Below, in pieces: positions 47,103-60,599 of a stretch of DNA of 64,000 nt. The stretch comes from Leptospira kirschneri serovar Cynopteri str. 3522 CT (GTDB lineage: Bacteria; Spirochaetota; Leptospiria; Leptospirales; Leptospiraceae): NCBI RefSeq assembly GCF_000243695.2, contig NZ_AHMN02000011.1:464673-528672 (forward strand). The letters are read 5' to 3'. A program made the position numbers and the translations under genes. Under the pieces are notes generated by a model, which was given only the letters and a program-made list of their open reading frames with translations, ran no database searches and had not been told where the DNA came from. How positions within the stretch are numbered: the stretch's first letter is position 1; every line of letters starts with the position of its first letter.

Positions 47103-47507
47103 ATGTCCAAAATAAAAAAGATGATTCTCACCCTGATACATATAGGAATGACTCTTTCAATCTCTTGTTTTTATACAGGTTATTATTTTCGTTTTAGAAA
47201 AAATTCTCTGCATCGTATTTTCAATCTGTTCGGTGCAATGTTTAATCTAACAACTGCCTTTTCACTTTTATATCTGAAGTATTTAGGCGGTGGTTTAGAG
47301 AAAATGGGAATCTTTCCTGCTGTAGAACGCTGGGTAATTGATACACATCGTGTATTCGCATTATTGACCTTGGTTTTAATGCTTTTGATGGTTTGGTCCG
47401 GGATCACTCGAAAAAAAGAATTTCACAGAAAACTACACTATATTTTCCTTCCTCTATACACTGCTATTTTCCTTTCCGGTTTGGTATTGTTTCGTTCTTC
47501 GAACTGA
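47103..47507 (+). CDS. Four-helix integral membrane protein
   Basis: 134 residues with four hydrophobic helices (about 7-25, 42-60, 80-98, 108-128) separated by short basic loops (RFRKNSLHR, TRKKEFHRK). Paired His residues near helix ends (DTHRVFALL, FHRKLHYIF) resemble DUF420/cytochrome-b561-like small membrane proteins, but no family is certain. It is on the same strand as the transketolase gene, which starts 63 bp after its stop, so they may be cotranscribed. Confidence 0.7.
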   Translation: MSKIKKMILTLIHIGMTLSISCFYTGYYFRFRKNSLHRIFNLFGAMFNLTTAFSLLYLKYLGGGLEKMGIFPAVERWVIDTHRVFALLTLVLMLLMVWSGITRKKEFHRKLHYIFLPLYTAIFLSGLVLFRSSN

Positions 47508-47570
47508 CCTTGTTCCGGCACCCTTGTTTTGAGGTTGGGAATCGCATTATCTCATTCGCTTAGGAAGAAT

Positions 47571-48395
<825 letters not shown>

Positions 48396-48411
48396 AAAAA
48401 TTCCTATTCAT

Positions 48412-48499
48412 TAAAGTTGTTGAATGTGATAGTTAACAAAACTGCTTCAATCGACCGTTTTCATGAAACAGATGAAGAATTCATTTTTCAACAATTCTA
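48412..48499. repeat. R1 dispersed inverted-repeat element, copy f (reverse orientation)
   Basis: 88 bp, shorter than other copies. AAAGTTGTTGAATGTGATAG, CAATCGACCGTTTTCATGAA and GAAGAATTCATTTTTCAACA followed by ATTCTAA. The left part has lost about 15 bp relative to copy b. It starts 17 bp after the transketolase stop and could serve as its 3' end. Confidence 0.78.
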
Positions 48500-48969
48500 A
48501 TGTCGTTAGGTGGGATTTTTGGTTGGAATTTTTTAGAAAGTGTTTCGTTAAATAGATTTCAATATAAAGTTTTTTTTATAGATAAAAGTTCCATTCTTAT
48601 ATTAGATTATGATGGACCACTATAAAACGGTAAAAAGAATCATTTTGCTGAGTTTTTGATTACTCATTCCTATGAAAATACATACCGTAAATTTTTATTG
48701 TAAGGCCTTGTTTCAAAGTAAAAATATTAGGAACTTTGTTATATAGACTTTGAGTAAAATTTTTTAATCTTAACTTTCAGTTTTTTATGCCGTAAGACAT
48801 AGTTAATTTACGATCGTTTCAAAATTCAAAATCTATACTATAAGAAGACTTTAGTCTCCTTAGTAAGTAAATGCTGAATTACTTTTGCGATAGCTCTCGT
48901 TTCATTTTTTCCGATGACGGATTCTATTCTGAATTGACTCATTTTGTTTTTTGTAAAAATATATTGTTT
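48500..48969. other. Intergenic stretch, no gene seen
   Basis: AT-rich, no R-family copy. An in-frame ATG at 48871 would extend the next gene by 33 residues, but the extension ([19 protein letters not shown]) has no family resemblance, so the region is treated as untranslated. Confidence 0.45.
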
Positions 48970-49857
48970 ATGCCTTATTACGAGTCTTTTCACCTTCCTC
49001 CCGATAAGTTAGAAGAAAAGTTTTACCAACTCGAGTTCTCCAATAAGGAAGAAAAAGTTCGAGTGATACGTGAAATTGCGGATATGATTCCCTGGCAATT
49101 TGAAATTAGTGATTTTATAGAAGAATTTAAGGACCCTACGTTGAGGGTTTTTGCTCGTTCCGTTTCTTCCATCGTTCATCTCGAACGTATCAATACACGT
49201 TATTCGCTTCTTGCAGATAAAGGCCACGTCAACGACTACGGTGATTTAGAAGAGGCGGTATTTCTTCTGTCTAGTGTAGGAGATCCGGATGCTTCTTATC
49301 ACGAATTCAAAATTTATTTGGATCGGCTCGCACTTAGAGTAGAAGAGTTATGCGATTTAAACCCCGAGTACGTTTCTGAAGAATTGAAGGTTCATTTTTT
49401 AACGAGGGTTCTTTCTTCCGAAGAGAATTTTCAGGGAAATAGCGATCAGTACGACGATCCGGATAATTCCTTTGTTACTCGAATCGTTCATACAAGGAAA
49501 GGGATTCCTATTTCTCTTTCTGCGATTTATCTTTTAGTTGCAAAGAGACTTTCCTTACCTCTTTACGGGGTAAATATGCCTCTTCATTTTCTTCTTCACT
49601 TCGATTCTACGGATTACGAAACTTTTATCGATCCGTTTCATGGAGGAGTGCTTTTAGATAAGTCCACTTGTATTCGTTTTTTAGAAGCGAATAGTTTTGT
49701 TCCAAGTGAAAGATATTTCACTAGGGCCAGTACTCTTTCGATTATTAAAAGAATGTACCGCAATTTAATTCATATATACCGCAAAGAACAATTTCGGGAT
49801 ATGGAGGACATTCTTTCTAGGCAACTTCTGATTCTGGAAAACAAACTCAAAGCTTGA
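48970..49857 (+). CDS. SirB1-family transglutaminase-like protein
   Basis: 295 residues from the ATG at 48970. Shows the SirB1 pattern: [20 protein letters not shown], then [46 protein letters not shown] and FIDPFHGG. In SirB1-like transglutaminase folds the usual catalytic Cys is often lost, and none is seen before GIPISLS here. In other bacteria the family is linked to protein maturation or tetratricopeptide domains; a precise function is not known. The prenyl-synthase gene follows after 51 bp. Confidence 0.8.
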   Translation: MPYYESFHLPPDKLEEKFYQLEFSNKEEKVRVIREIADMIPWQFEISDFIEEFKDPTLRVFARSVSSIVHLERINTRYSLLADKGHVNDYGDLEEAVFLLSSVGDPDASYHEFKIYLDRLALRVEELCDLNPEYVSEELKVHFLTRVLSSEENFQGNSDQYDDPDNSFVTRIVHTRKGIPISLSAIYLLVAKRLSLPLYGVNMPLHFLLHFDSTDYETFIDPFHGGVLLDKSTCIRFLEANSFVPSERYFTRASTLSIIKRMYRNLIHIYRKEQFRDMEDILSRQLLILENKLKA

Positions 49858-49908
49858 AAAGAGTTCTTGCTTGAGCCTGTAGCGTTATTTTGAATACTTG
49901 TCACCACG

Positions 49909-50868
<960 letters not shown>

Positions 50869-50954
50869 ACTTTAATTTATAATTCGTTTTTTAAAATATA
50901 GAAACTCATACAAAATTTAGAAATGAAAACCTCTAACGTTTTATTATAAATTTA

Positions 50955-51310
50955 TAAATGTAGGAACTACTAATTTATCGATTAAAAACCTATCATTTCC
51001 AGAGAGACCTAATTTGTGGGAACTACAGCAAATCCTGATTTTACAAACAAATTCTTAAATTTGTAGGAACTCATACTTTTAGAAAATTCTTTCTCAGTCA
51101 AAACTTGCCTTACAATGGAATTTAAATTTTGATGATGGCCACAAAACAGCAGTTTTGTGCAAAAATCGGATTGGACGGACGATGATTCTTTTATAGTAGT
51201 TCCCACAATTTTCAAAGTTTAACTGGTATTTGTGAGAGTTCCCACATCTATTTTTTTTACGAAAAAATTGACCTAAAATAAAACGCATTTCTTACGCCAA
51301 CTCACGTTGA
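50955..51310. repeat. R3 repeat array (GTGGGAACT units, both orientations)
   Basis: Left half direct: ATGTAGGAACTACTAATTT, TTTGTGGGAACTACAGCAAA, TTTGTAGGAACTCATACTTT with AGAAAATTCTTTCTCAGTC. Right half inverted: TAGTAGTTCCCACAATTTTC, GAGAGTTCCCACATCTATTT, ending TTACGCCAACTCACGTT, an R4-type edge. The inner 60 bp is unique. Array ORFs are artefacts. Confidence 0.68.
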
Positions 51311-51927
51311 CTAGAGGAAATTTCTATAAAACAACGATTTTTCGATTAGATGGTGATCACCAAACATTGATTTTATGTAGAGTTTCATTTTACTGATCCT
51401 TACATAATGTAATGTAAATGAACAAGAAAGGTTCTCAGCTATAGTTAATAAATTATATATAGGAAACATGAATTGTTGGTGAATCTACATTTTCACCTTT
51501 GGAATGAGCTCATAATGATTTCTAATAGTAAAATTAAAAACTTATTGTTTATTTAAATCAATGAATCAGTCGTTCCAATTTTAGATTTAAAAAGAATGGT
51601 AATTTCAAAAACTGAAACTTTTTTGAAAGTGAATTTGTAAATCGTTTCTCTATAAAATTTAAATACGAAAATTTTGTTATTCAACTTATACATGTGATTA
51701 CCGTTGTACGATTGTCAAAAAATTCATGATTCAGTTTCTAAAATGTTCCTGCCAGATAAATTTAGAGTTATAATTTTTTGCAAAAATTTTTTGATTGTAT
51801 TCAGAACGATTCTATGATAAAGAAAGTCTCTGATTACTCGAATACAGATTCAATACTTCTTTTAATCGACCTAACAATCATTTTATGATCTTATCAATAG
51901 ATTGTAAAAACTTAAGGAGAAATAAAA
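51311..51927. other. Intergenic stretch, no gene seen
   Basis: 617 bp of AT-rich DNA before the SRPBCC gene. No R-family copy, hairpin or supported ORF is visible; its promoter presumably lies in the last 100 bp. Confidence 0.5.
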
Positions 51928-52431
51928 ATGGCGGCTCAAATTTATCCACAACTGGATCCTAAATTAGATTTGGTTCTTGAAAGAACCGTGGACGTTCCGC
52001 GCGAGCTGGTTTGGAAGGTTTGGACTACTCCAGAACATCTGAAACCTTGGTTTTGTCCGTCTCCATGGAAGACGATCGATTGTGAAATTGATCTGCGACC
52101 TGGTGGAATTTTTAGAACTACGATGCAGTCTCCAGAGGGTGAGAATTTTCCAAACCTAGGTTGTTATTTAGAAGTCATTCCAAATGAAAAGCTTGTTTGG
52201 ACGGATGCACTTCAACCGGGTTTTAGACCTTCTCCTGACCCAAATCATCCTTTCGGATTTTTTACTGCAATCGTTACGATGGAAACTCATGGAACTGGAA
52301 CAAAATATAGAGCGACTGCAATTCATGGAAATGAAACGAATCGTAAAAAACACGAAGACATGGGTTTTCATGAAGGTTGGGGAATCGCTTTAGATCAACT
52401 CGTGGCTTATGTTAAAAAAAACCTTCTTTGA
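51928..52431 (+). CDS. SRPBCC / AHSA1-type START-like domain protein
   Basis: 167 residues with AAGGAG 8 nt before the ATG. The whole protein is one AHSA1-like domain: [69 protein letters not shown], the polar edge [19 protein letters not shown] and [16 protein letters not shown]. Such proteins bind small hydrophobic molecules in a deep cavity; ligand unknown. It is a single gene between two repeat-bearing spacers. Cytoplasmic, no signal. Confidence 0.9.
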   Translation: MAAQIYPQLDPKLDLVLERTVDVPRELVWKVWTTPEHLKPWFCPSPWKTIDCEIDLRPGGIFRTTMQSPEGENFPNLGCYLEVIPNEKLVWTDALQPGFRPSPDPNHPFGFFTAIVTMETHGTGTKYRATAIHGNETNRKKHEDMGFHEGWGIALDQLVAYVKKNLL

Positions 52432-52542
52432 GAAAAATCGGAAATGGATCGAATCTATAATAAATTTTTAATATGTATTTTTAGATCGATCCAACTCAAT
52501 TTACAAAATAACATGATGTCATAAGAACTTAAAGTAAATTCA

Positions 52543-52644
52543 ATAGAGTTTTTGAAAAATTAATTCTTGATCTGTTTGTATTGGATTGAATGGACAATTG
52601 AAGCAATTTTACGAATTTTCACTATGGAATTTTTCAACAACTCT
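52543..52644. repeat. R1 dispersed inverted-repeat element, copy g
   Basis: TAGAGTTTTTGAAAAATTAA, GATTGAATGGACAATTGAAG, CTATGGAATTTTTCAACAAC then TCTA. Its interior (GAATGGACAATTGAAGCA) is the closest match to the interrupted copy at 62743, so it is the reference for locating that insertion. Confidence 0.85.
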
Positions 52645-52758
52645 AATGTAAAAATTTCCGAATAACTTTATGCGATACGAAGCCGGAAATCAATCTAAAT
52701 ATTAAATTTATAATAATCAAATATTCTAAAAGTATAAATGATCCATCTGTATTTAAAA

Positions 52759-53514
52759 TTATTGAGTAGTCGTTCCGCCGCTAGGAATTACGTTAGGAGC
52801 ATTGCAGGATATATTTCCCGTAATCGTTACAGCAACACCTGGAGTAGATGCCGTAGAAACGCAGGATTTATTGTCTTGGGTAAAACATTGTTGTGTAGTT
52901 GTAACTGAAGTACAGTTTACGTTATCAGAAGTATAACACTGATTTAGGATTCCTGTGCTGGAAGAACTATCTAGTAATTTACCCGAAAGGGAAATATCTA
53001 TATCCATATATTGTAAGGTTTGTTGTTGAGCGGAGCCGTTTCCACTTGGATAAACTGGAATTCCAGAAGTACCCCATTCCACCTTACCAACGTTACCCGT
53101 AACCATTTTACCGAAAGCTCCTCCCGAATAACTAAAACCTTGTTGAGGATCAACGGATCCTTGGTATTGAGAAGAATCGAACTGAAATCTAAGCACCATA
53201 GATTCTGCAGTGGTTTTCATAATCAACTGACTTGTGATCGTATAACGGTTATTAGACGAGCCGGAAGAGCCTGTGGTTGTAGTGCCTGTAGTTCCAGTGG
53301 TACCCGTAGTAGTCCCGGAGGAACTGGTTCCGGGAACTGCGACCCCGCAAGAAGAAATTTTATCGGGGTCTACTTCGCCATTGATATAGATTACGTTTCC
53401 GGTGGCTGCGACGAGCACTTGTAGATCGACTTTGTTTTGATCTTTGTGTTCGCAATTGAGAAAAATCGCCGCAAAAAAAATAGATGATAAAAAACCGATA
53501 TAAAAACGTTTCAT
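52759..53514 (-). CDS. Probable surface lipoprotein with Gly/Thr-rich linker
   Basis: 251 residues with AAGGAA 6 nt before the ATG. The signal ends in AIFLNC (Cys 21), then EHKDQNK. Residues about 82-110 are a low-complexity Gly/Thr/Ser run ([19 protein letters not shown]) encoded by near-repeats that could slip. The rest is beta-rich with a Cys-bearing motif repeated twice ([12 protein letters not shown] and [12 protein letters not shown]). No family recognised. Confidence 0.75.
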   Translation of the reverse strand: MKRFYIGFLSSIFFAAIFLNCEHKDQNKVDLQVLVAATGNVIYINGEVDPDKISSCGVAVPGTSSSGTTTGTTGTTGTTTTGSSGSSNNRYTITSQLIMKTTAESMVLRFQFDSSQYQGSVDPQQGFSYSGGAFGKMVTGNVGKVEWGTSGIPVYPSGNGSAQQQTLQYMDIDISLSGKLLDSSSSTGILNQCYTSDNVNCTSVTTTQQCFTQDNKSCVSTASTPGVAVTITGNISCNAPNVIPSGGTTTQ

Positions 53515-54629
53515 AAAATTCCTTTAAGTAATATTGACGGAAAAGCGAATCTTGGTCAAGAATGAAATGCGCCCATCGTTTTCTTAAGATTTTGACCCAG
53601 TATTTAAAAGATCGTTCCTCTGGGCCCAAATTCTGAAACAAAATTCGAAAGAATTATCTGCCTAACGTAAAAATTGAATGGGTTCAGGAAATAGATGAAA
53701 AACCGTAAAGAGTCTCTATCATGTAATAAAAGACTGAATTTGACTATACGTTTGCGGAAAGTTTTGAAGTTATCTCAAACCATTTTTTAGTTGAAAGTCT
53801 ATCGAAACAAACCGTTGTCAAAAGTTGTTGAGTTGAGTTACCGGGAACACTTGAGAACTCATTCGTAGTATCTAGGAACTCCTAGATAAAATACAAAAAG
53901 TCTGTCCTAAAATTTTAGAATGAATTCTTTTTGAATCTGTGGTAGTTACCACATTTTAGAAATCGATCTATAAAATTCAGATTTCAAAGCTTTTTTTTAG
54001 AAAAATAAATTATGGTCGAACTCATGCCAAACTAAGATCGAAGATTTCTTTTTTGATGATAAATTGAATTATCTGAAAGAACTTACACAGAATGAATTTA
54101 TGAAAAATTTACAATAGTAGGAGAATGGTAAAAGTGTACAATACGCTTCTTAAGCCCGTTTCAAAACTTAAGATGTGGGAACTCACACAAAAAAGCCAAC
54201 GATTTCAAGTTAGATATAATTTTTTGAGAATTTTTGTGTCTTTGTAAAATCGCCCATTCATTTTTATACTACGGTTTTGAAAGTTTATCTGTAAAAGAAT
54301 ATAATTTTTGTCTTATTTTCGGTAATAACGATATTCTAAAACTTTTACGATTCTGTAAATTTCTCGTCTACATGAAGGAAAGGACCATTTAAAAATAAAT
54401 TTTAAATATATAGAAGGACGTTAATTTAGGTTCAAAAGATCATCTTCAAAAGCCAAGAAACTCTCAAGGTTGGATCGAGAATTTTAATTATACCTTACAA
54501 AATCCGAATTCTGTTTGTAATTTGATTTACAACTTTCGAAATCATCTTTTAAGATTTTTTTTCCGGTTTTCTTCTCATGGCTTATTGTAACTTTCTTTGT
54601 AATTATGATTTTGTCTAGGCGGGATAGGG
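53515..54629. other. Long intergenic stretch with R3 units, no gene seen
   Basis: About 1.1 kb. R3 units occur at about 53938 (GTGGTAGTTACCACATTTTA) and 54174 (GATGTGGGAACTCACACAAA); CAACGATTTCAAGTTAGATA near 54199 recurs near 59943 (CAACAATTTCAAGTTAGATA). No ORF with a ribosome-binding site. The promoter of the kinase operon should lie near the right end. Confidence 0.55.
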
Positions 54630-57600
54630 ATGCACGTCATCATTCAGCAGCTTGAATCCATTTTTGAATCGATTCCGCTTCCAGTGCTCGAAATTTGGGG
54701 GCTTCTGGGATGGATCGTAGGGTTCTTTTTTATGATCTCTGCATTTACCGGTTTTCGTCTGAAAATTTCGAACGGTATCGGTTTTAAAAGAGAAATACAA
54801 TTTTGGGACACTCAGGCTCTTTTGAGTATTCCATTTACTTTCGTATTCATTTTTATAACGGGTTATTTAGGATCTTTTGTAGTTTTAGTTCCCGGCGCTC
54901 AGACATTCGAATCTCTCAAAGATCTTTCCGTTTTCCTTTGTATTCTTTTATTCGGTTATCCCGCACTGATTGCGGTTCCGTTTGCATACGCCCTTTCCGA
55001 TTTGATTGAAGGTGTACCTCCCGATTTTTTACTCGATTGGTTCGTGGGTTATTTGATCAATCCTTCTTGTTTTTGGATTGCATATAGACTGATCGGTAAA
55101 GACCCAAATTTTACAAAGGCCAAAGTTTGGCTTAAATATTTACTTTTTGTAATCATATTTATGATGATAGAACCCCAATTTTGGGGTTATCTTTGTTCTA
55201 AACAATTTTCACCTTCAATTTCTTATAGAAATATCACTCCCGCTTTATTTTTTACTACTTCGATCACTTGGGTGATTGCTCCGTTTGCAATGTTAGCGGC
55301 GCTTCCGCTTGCTAGGAAATACGGAATGTTTTGGGCTGAAATTCCGGGACACGTTCGTGAATCCTATTTTGATCTTAAAAAATTTCAATGGGAAAAAAAG
55401 AATAATAACCAAAGTCAAAGTTCGATTCAGGGATTACCCATTCGAATGTTTTTGGTGGCTCCGTTTATACTTCTTGTTTTAGTGATGGTAGGAGCGACCG
55501 CGTATTTAAATTTAAAAAGTTCTGAAATTGCGGCCGATAAACTCGCCGGAAGATTACACCAGGAAATATCAGAAAACATAAATCTTCGTTTGGATCAATA
55601 TCTCGAAAAAACACAAAAGGAAAACGAAATCGTACGTATGAACGGAATTCGTTCTCTTCTTAAATCTACAAACGTTGCCGCACACGGACGCGCGATCATA
55701 GTCGATCGTAAGGGAAACGTGATCGGTTCTTCTAAAGAGGAGAAAAAAAACGATTTGAACGAAGATCCTGTGATTAAAAACGCAATTCTAACTCTTCAAA
55801 GTAAATTAGGAAATTTGAATTTACTACACGAGCCGACGCAGTTCCGTTTCGACGTAGTCACCGCAAAACCTTTGTCTCTGGAAACCTGGCTGACTCAGGC
55901 GACTCCGTATCAAGACAATAGCGGAAATACAAATTGGATATTGATCACTTCGATCCCGTCCGCATATTATTTGGAAGGTGTTAAAATAGGAAGTAGTCAG
56001 TCTGCAAAAGTTTTTGCGGTTGCCTTGGCTTCTTCTCTTTTGATCGCCGCATTACTTGCCGGAATTGTTACGGCTCCTATCCGTAGGATTTCGAACGCGA
56101 GTATTGAGATGGCAAAGGGAGATTTTGATCAAAGGGTGCCTCCGAGTAAATTGGAAGAATTAGGATCTCTTTCTATTACTTTCAACCACATGGCGGAACA
56201 ACTTCAAGAATCCTTTCAAAGAACCAAAGCCAGCAAGGAACAATTTAGGGATCTTGTGGATACTACTCCGGGAATCGTCTGGGAAATGGACACGTCCACG
56301 TTTAAATTTACATTCGTAAGTCAACAGGTAGTGGATATGCTCGGTTATTCGGTAGAAGAATGGAACGAGCCAGGGTTCTGGGCGGGACATCTACATCCCG
56401 AAGATAAAATTTGGGCGGTGGATTTCCGAATTAACCGTACTAAAAAAATGGAAGCCTACGACTGCGAATATCGGTTTATGAAAAAAGACGGAAGTGTTAT
56501 GTGGCTTCGGGATATAGTTAAGGTAATCGTAAACGATAATAAGTCAAAATGGTTGCGTGGCGTGATGGTGGACATTACGGAACGAAAACAAATCGAAGAA
56601 AAACTTTTAGAAAGAAATAGGTTTATAGAATCGATTTTAGATATTACTCCTGATATATTATATATTTATGATATTGAAGAAAAAAGATATGTCTATATCA
56701 ACGACGGAATCGAAATCGTTTTGGGATATTCCGTGGTAGAAATTAAAAGTATGGGAGAACGGATGATTTCCAATCTGATGCATCCTGACGATTTTCAGAG
56801 ATACGACGCCGAAATATTTCCCCAGTATAAAAAGGCGAACGATAAGGATATTATAGAAAACTCATATAGAATGAAACACCACGACGGCGGAAAGTGGAGA
56901 TGGCTCATTTCCAGAGAAAGGGTTTATAAGAGAAATTTAAGTGGAGAACCCAAACAAATTTTCGGAATCATCTACGATATAACTAAAAGTAAGGAAGCAG
57001 AAGAGACGATTCTGGATTTAAACGCAAATCTGGAAAGGAAAATCGATCTCAGAACCGAGGAACTACGCAAATCAAATTCCGATTTGAGAGACGCAGTAAA
57101 CAATCTCGAAAAGATCATGAAAGAGTTGCGGGGGGCACAGGATCAACTTCTTCTTTCCGAAAAATTGGCTGCACTTGGTCAACTTGCGGCGGGAATGACG
57201 CACGAATTGAATACTCCTTTGGGAGCGATCGCTTCTTCCAATCGAGCGGTTTTAGAAATTCTTCAAAGAGAGTTAAAAGGGCTTCCGGATCTTCTTTCTA
57301 GTTTTAACGAAAAAGAATCCGAAAATTTTAATATTCTTTTAGAAGAAAGTTTAAAAGACGCGTTTGAATCCGAAATTATTCCGGATAGAAGTCTGAAAAA
57401 AGATCTGCTTCAAATGTTTAAGAATGCAGGAATGGACGACTACGGAGACGTTACAAATATGGTTTTGGACATAGGAGTATATCGACTTGGTGAAAGGCTC
57501 GTGGATCTTTTAGGACCGGAAACAAGAATGAGTCTTTTGAATACAGTAGGTTCGCTTTCTACGATTGTTCGATTGAACAAGGTAATTTCGATTGCAAGTG

Positions 57601-58127
57601 GAAAGGCTTCTCACGTTGTAGAGGCTTTGAAAAATTATTTGAATCCTGGCGGAAGTGATCAAGACGAGGATGTAGTCCCTGTAGATATTCGATCCGAGAT
57701 AGACACCATTCTCACTTTGTATCATACTAAAATTAAGTACGGAGTCGAAATCGTTAAAGATTATAAAACGAATGGACTTTGTTTAGGGAATGGGAATAAG
57801 TTAAATCAAGTTTGGATCAATCTTTTAAATAATGGTTTGCAATCCATGGATTATCAAGGGAAGATTGAAATTGGTCTGGAAGAAAAAAATTCCTGGATCA
57901 TTACTTCCTTTACCGATTCTGGAGCCGGGATTCCGGATTCCGTGAAAGATAAAATTTTTGAACCTTTTTTCACTACAAAAAAGCAGGGAGAAGGAATCGG
58001 TTTGGGATTAGATATTTGTAAGAAGATCATAGAAAAGATGGGTGGTAAGATAGAATTTGAGAGTGTCCCCGGTAGAACAAAGTTCAGCGTGTGGTTGAAA
58101 TCTGCAAATACGGAGAATATCTTTTGA
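54630..58127 (+). CDS. Multi-domain membrane histidine kinase (PAS-PAS-HisKA-HATPase)
   Basis: 1165 residues. Seven or so N-terminal helices (about 15-240, MASE1-like) are followed by a further TM (about 272-290), a Cache-like periplasmic sensor (about 300-460), TM, HAMP (about 485-540), PAS1 (about 548-665), PAS2 (about 670-795), a coiled coil and the kinase core. The phospho-acceptor is H858 in [12 protein letters not shown]. The ATPase has [30 protein letters not shown] and [10 protein letters not shown]. Between the H-box and N-box is an extra 200 or so residues, larger than usual. It overlaps the response-regulator gene by 4 bp, making a cognate pair. Ligand unknown. Confidence 0.92.
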   Translation: MHVIIQQLESIFESIPLPVLEIWGLLGWIVGFFFMISAFTGFRLKISNGIGFKREIQFWDTQALLSIPFTFVFIFITGYLGSFVVLVPGAQTFESLKDLSVFLCILLFGYPALIAVPFAYALSDLIEGVPPDFLLDWFVGYLINPSCFWIAYRLIGKDPNFTKAKVWLKYLLFVIIFMMIEPQFWGYLCSKQFSPSISYRNITPALFFTTSITWVIAPFAMLAALPLARKYGMFWAEIPGHVRESYFDLKKFQWEKKNNNQSQSSIQGLPIRMFLVAPFILLVLVMVGATAYLNLKSSEIAADKLAGRLHQEISENINLRLDQYLEKTQKENEIVRMNGIRSLLKSTNVAAHGRAIIVDRKGNVIGSSKEEKKNDLNEDPVIKNAILTLQSKLGNLNLLHEPTQFRFDVVTAKPLSLETWLTQATPYQDNSGNTNWILITSIPSAYYLEGVKIGSSQSAKVFAVALASSLLIAALLAGIVTAPIRRISNASIEMAKGDFDQRVPPSKLEELGSLSITFNHMAEQLQESFQRTKASKEQFRDLVDTTPGIVWEMDTSTFKFTFVSQQVVDMLGYSVEEWNEPGFWAGHLHPEDKIWAVDFRINRTKKMEAYDCEYRFMKKDGSVMWLRDIVKVIVNDNKSKWLRGVMVDITERKQIEEKLLERNRFIESILDITPDILYIYDIEEKRYVYINDGIEIVLGYSVVEIKSMGERMISNLMHPDDFQRYDAEIFPQYKKANDKDIIENSYRMKHHDGGKWRWLISRERVYKRNLSGEPKQIFGIIYDITKSKEAEETILDLNANLERKIDLRTEELRKSNSDLRDAVNNLEKIMKELRGAQDQLLLSEKLAALGQLAAGMTHELNTPLGAIASSNRAVLEILQRELKGLPDLLSSFNEKESENFNILLEESLKDAFESEIIPDRSLKKDLLQMFKNAGMDDYGDVTNMVLDIGVYRLGERLVDLLGPETRMSLLNTVGSLSTIVRLNKVISIASGKASHVVEALKNYLNPGGSDQDEDVVPVDIRSEIDTILTLYHTKIKYGVEIVKDYKTNGLCLGNGNKLNQVWINLLNNGLQSMDYQGKIEIGLEEKNSWIITSFTDSGAGIPDSVKDKIFEPFFTTKKQGEGIGLGLDICKKIIEKMGGKIEFESVPGRTKFSVWLKSANTENIF

Positions 58128-58531
58128 AAGATACAGTGAAAAACAATGCGATCCTTTGTGTAGACGACGAACCTATCATCTTGATCGCGTTAAAGCAAGA
58201 ATTAAAGAAACAATTCGGAAATGAGTTTCAATATGAAACCGCAATCAATGCAAACGAAGCCTTGGAAGTTGTGGATGAGTTGGCCCAAAACGGAATCAAC
58301 GTGATTTTGATTTTGTCTGATTGGCGTATGCCCGGCATCAAAGGAGACGAATTTTTAATTCATATTCATCAAAAATATCCTGAGATTCGTTCTATATTGA
58401 TTACGGGTCACGTAGACGATGCCGCGGTAGAAAGAGTAAAAAAGGAGGCAGGTACTTACGCAGTTTTACCGAAACCCTGGGATCCAAAACAACTTGCGGA
58501 TGCGGTAAAAATTTGTTGCGATCAGATTTAG
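58124..58531 (+). CDS. Single-domain response regulator
   Basis: 135 residues from TTG 58124, which overlaps the kinase stop (TTTTGA) and has GGAG 8 nt upstream; an earlier in-frame start would lie within the kinase gene without a ribosome-binding site. A lone REC domain: acidic pair DD at 14-15, phospho-Asp D66 in LSDWRMPG, Thr in LITGH, Lys in LPKPWD. There is no output domain, so it acts as a phosphorelay shuttle or by protein contact, as in CheY-like regulators. Cotranscribed with its kinase. Confidence 0.93.
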   Translation: MKDTVKNNAILCVDDEPIILIALKQELKKQFGNEFQYETAINANEALEVVDELAQNGINVILILSDWRMPGIKGDEFLIHIHQKYPEIRSILITGHVDDAAVERVKKEAGTYAVLPKPWDPKQLADAVKICCDQI

Positions 58532-58760
58532 AGCGAGTCGAAACCTTAAAAAATAAGACTACAACTTAGAAATAGATTTTTATGATTGATCTGAAGAAAT
58601 TGATAGAGATGAAACAAATTAAAATACTCGTTTATATGTTTTATTATTTTTCTTATCCCACCCAAAGCGGAAACCAGAATATTTAAAATTTCAATTGCAG
58701 GCTTCTTACGGTCTCGGGACTTTGTATGAAAAAAGAGACCTCTTTTTTAGGGAAGGTTGA

Positions 58761-59783
<1,023 letters not shown>

Positions 59784-60452
59784 AGTGTATGCTGTTTTGA
59801 TAGATTTGAATATTCTATTGATTGAATGATATAGCAGATCATGTATTTAATGTTAGTTGTTGTGTTTGAAAATTTCTGTTTTTACTGCTTGGACGATATG
59901 AGTTTTTTTAAAAGTTAAAATATGGATTTTACACAAAAAACCAACAATTTCAAGTTAGATATAATTTGTGGGAACTATTGCGCTTTATTCGGAATTTATA
60001 AAGTATTATGTCTATACCGTTCGAGATTTTGAGACAAATCTAACGTGAGTTTGGTGTAAGGAATCTATGGTTCAATTATAAAAACGTTTGATCCTAATTT
60101 TTAAAGACTAAAAACAGTAGAATTTTCGCATTTCAAAGTTTCACCGTAAAATATAGATTTGTGGTAGTTCCCACATTTAAAGAATCGATCTGTAAAGTTC
60201 GGATTTTAACTTTTTTAGAATTACGGATTCCTTATATAAAACTCACTTTTTTTAAGATTTTCGATTGGGATTTTTTTGATTTGAGAAGGTTTGTGTCTAC
60301 TGATCCCTATCAAATTGAGAATCTAGATTTTTATCAACAAAGTTGTCGTTTTAGGTAAGTTCGATAGAATCCAATGCGAAAGCGATTAAAACTAAAGCAA
60401 AACGCTCTTTATGAATCGTGTTCTAAATTGAAATGTAATACAAAAAATTATA
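59784..60452. other. Intergenic stretch with R3 units and R4/R5 fragments, no gene seen
   Basis: R5-like TTTACTGCTTGGACGATATG at about 59880; R3 units TTTGTGGGAACTATTGCGCT (about 59966) and TTGTGGTAGTTCCCACATTT (about 60159); R4 edge TAACGTGAGTTTGGTGTAAG (about 60041) and TTCGATAGAATCCAATGCGA (about 60359). A plus-strand 65-codon frame here is an artefact of the repeats. Confidence 0.55.
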
Positions 60453-60545
60453 TTAGAGTTGTTGAAAGTAGCGATTAGCAAAGTTTTTTCACTCAATCGT
60501 TTTATGAAATAAAAACGGATAGAGAATTCATTTTTCAACAACTCT
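60453..60545. repeat. R1 dispersed inverted-repeat element, copy h (reverse orientation)
   Basis: 93 bp, TAGAGTTGTTGAAAGTAGCG to GAATTCATTTTTCAACAACT then CTA, with CACTCAATCGTTTTATGAAA in the centre. It begins 54 bp beyond the stop of the minus-strand esterase gene and may act as its transcript end. Confidence 0.82.
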
Positions 60546-60599
60546 ATTATAAAAAATTAAAATTTAGTTTATACAGGTTTTCTAATATTTTAATTCATT

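Noticed and set aside
51009..51288. Minus-strand 64-68 aa ORFs
   Set aside because: Built from R3 repeat units.
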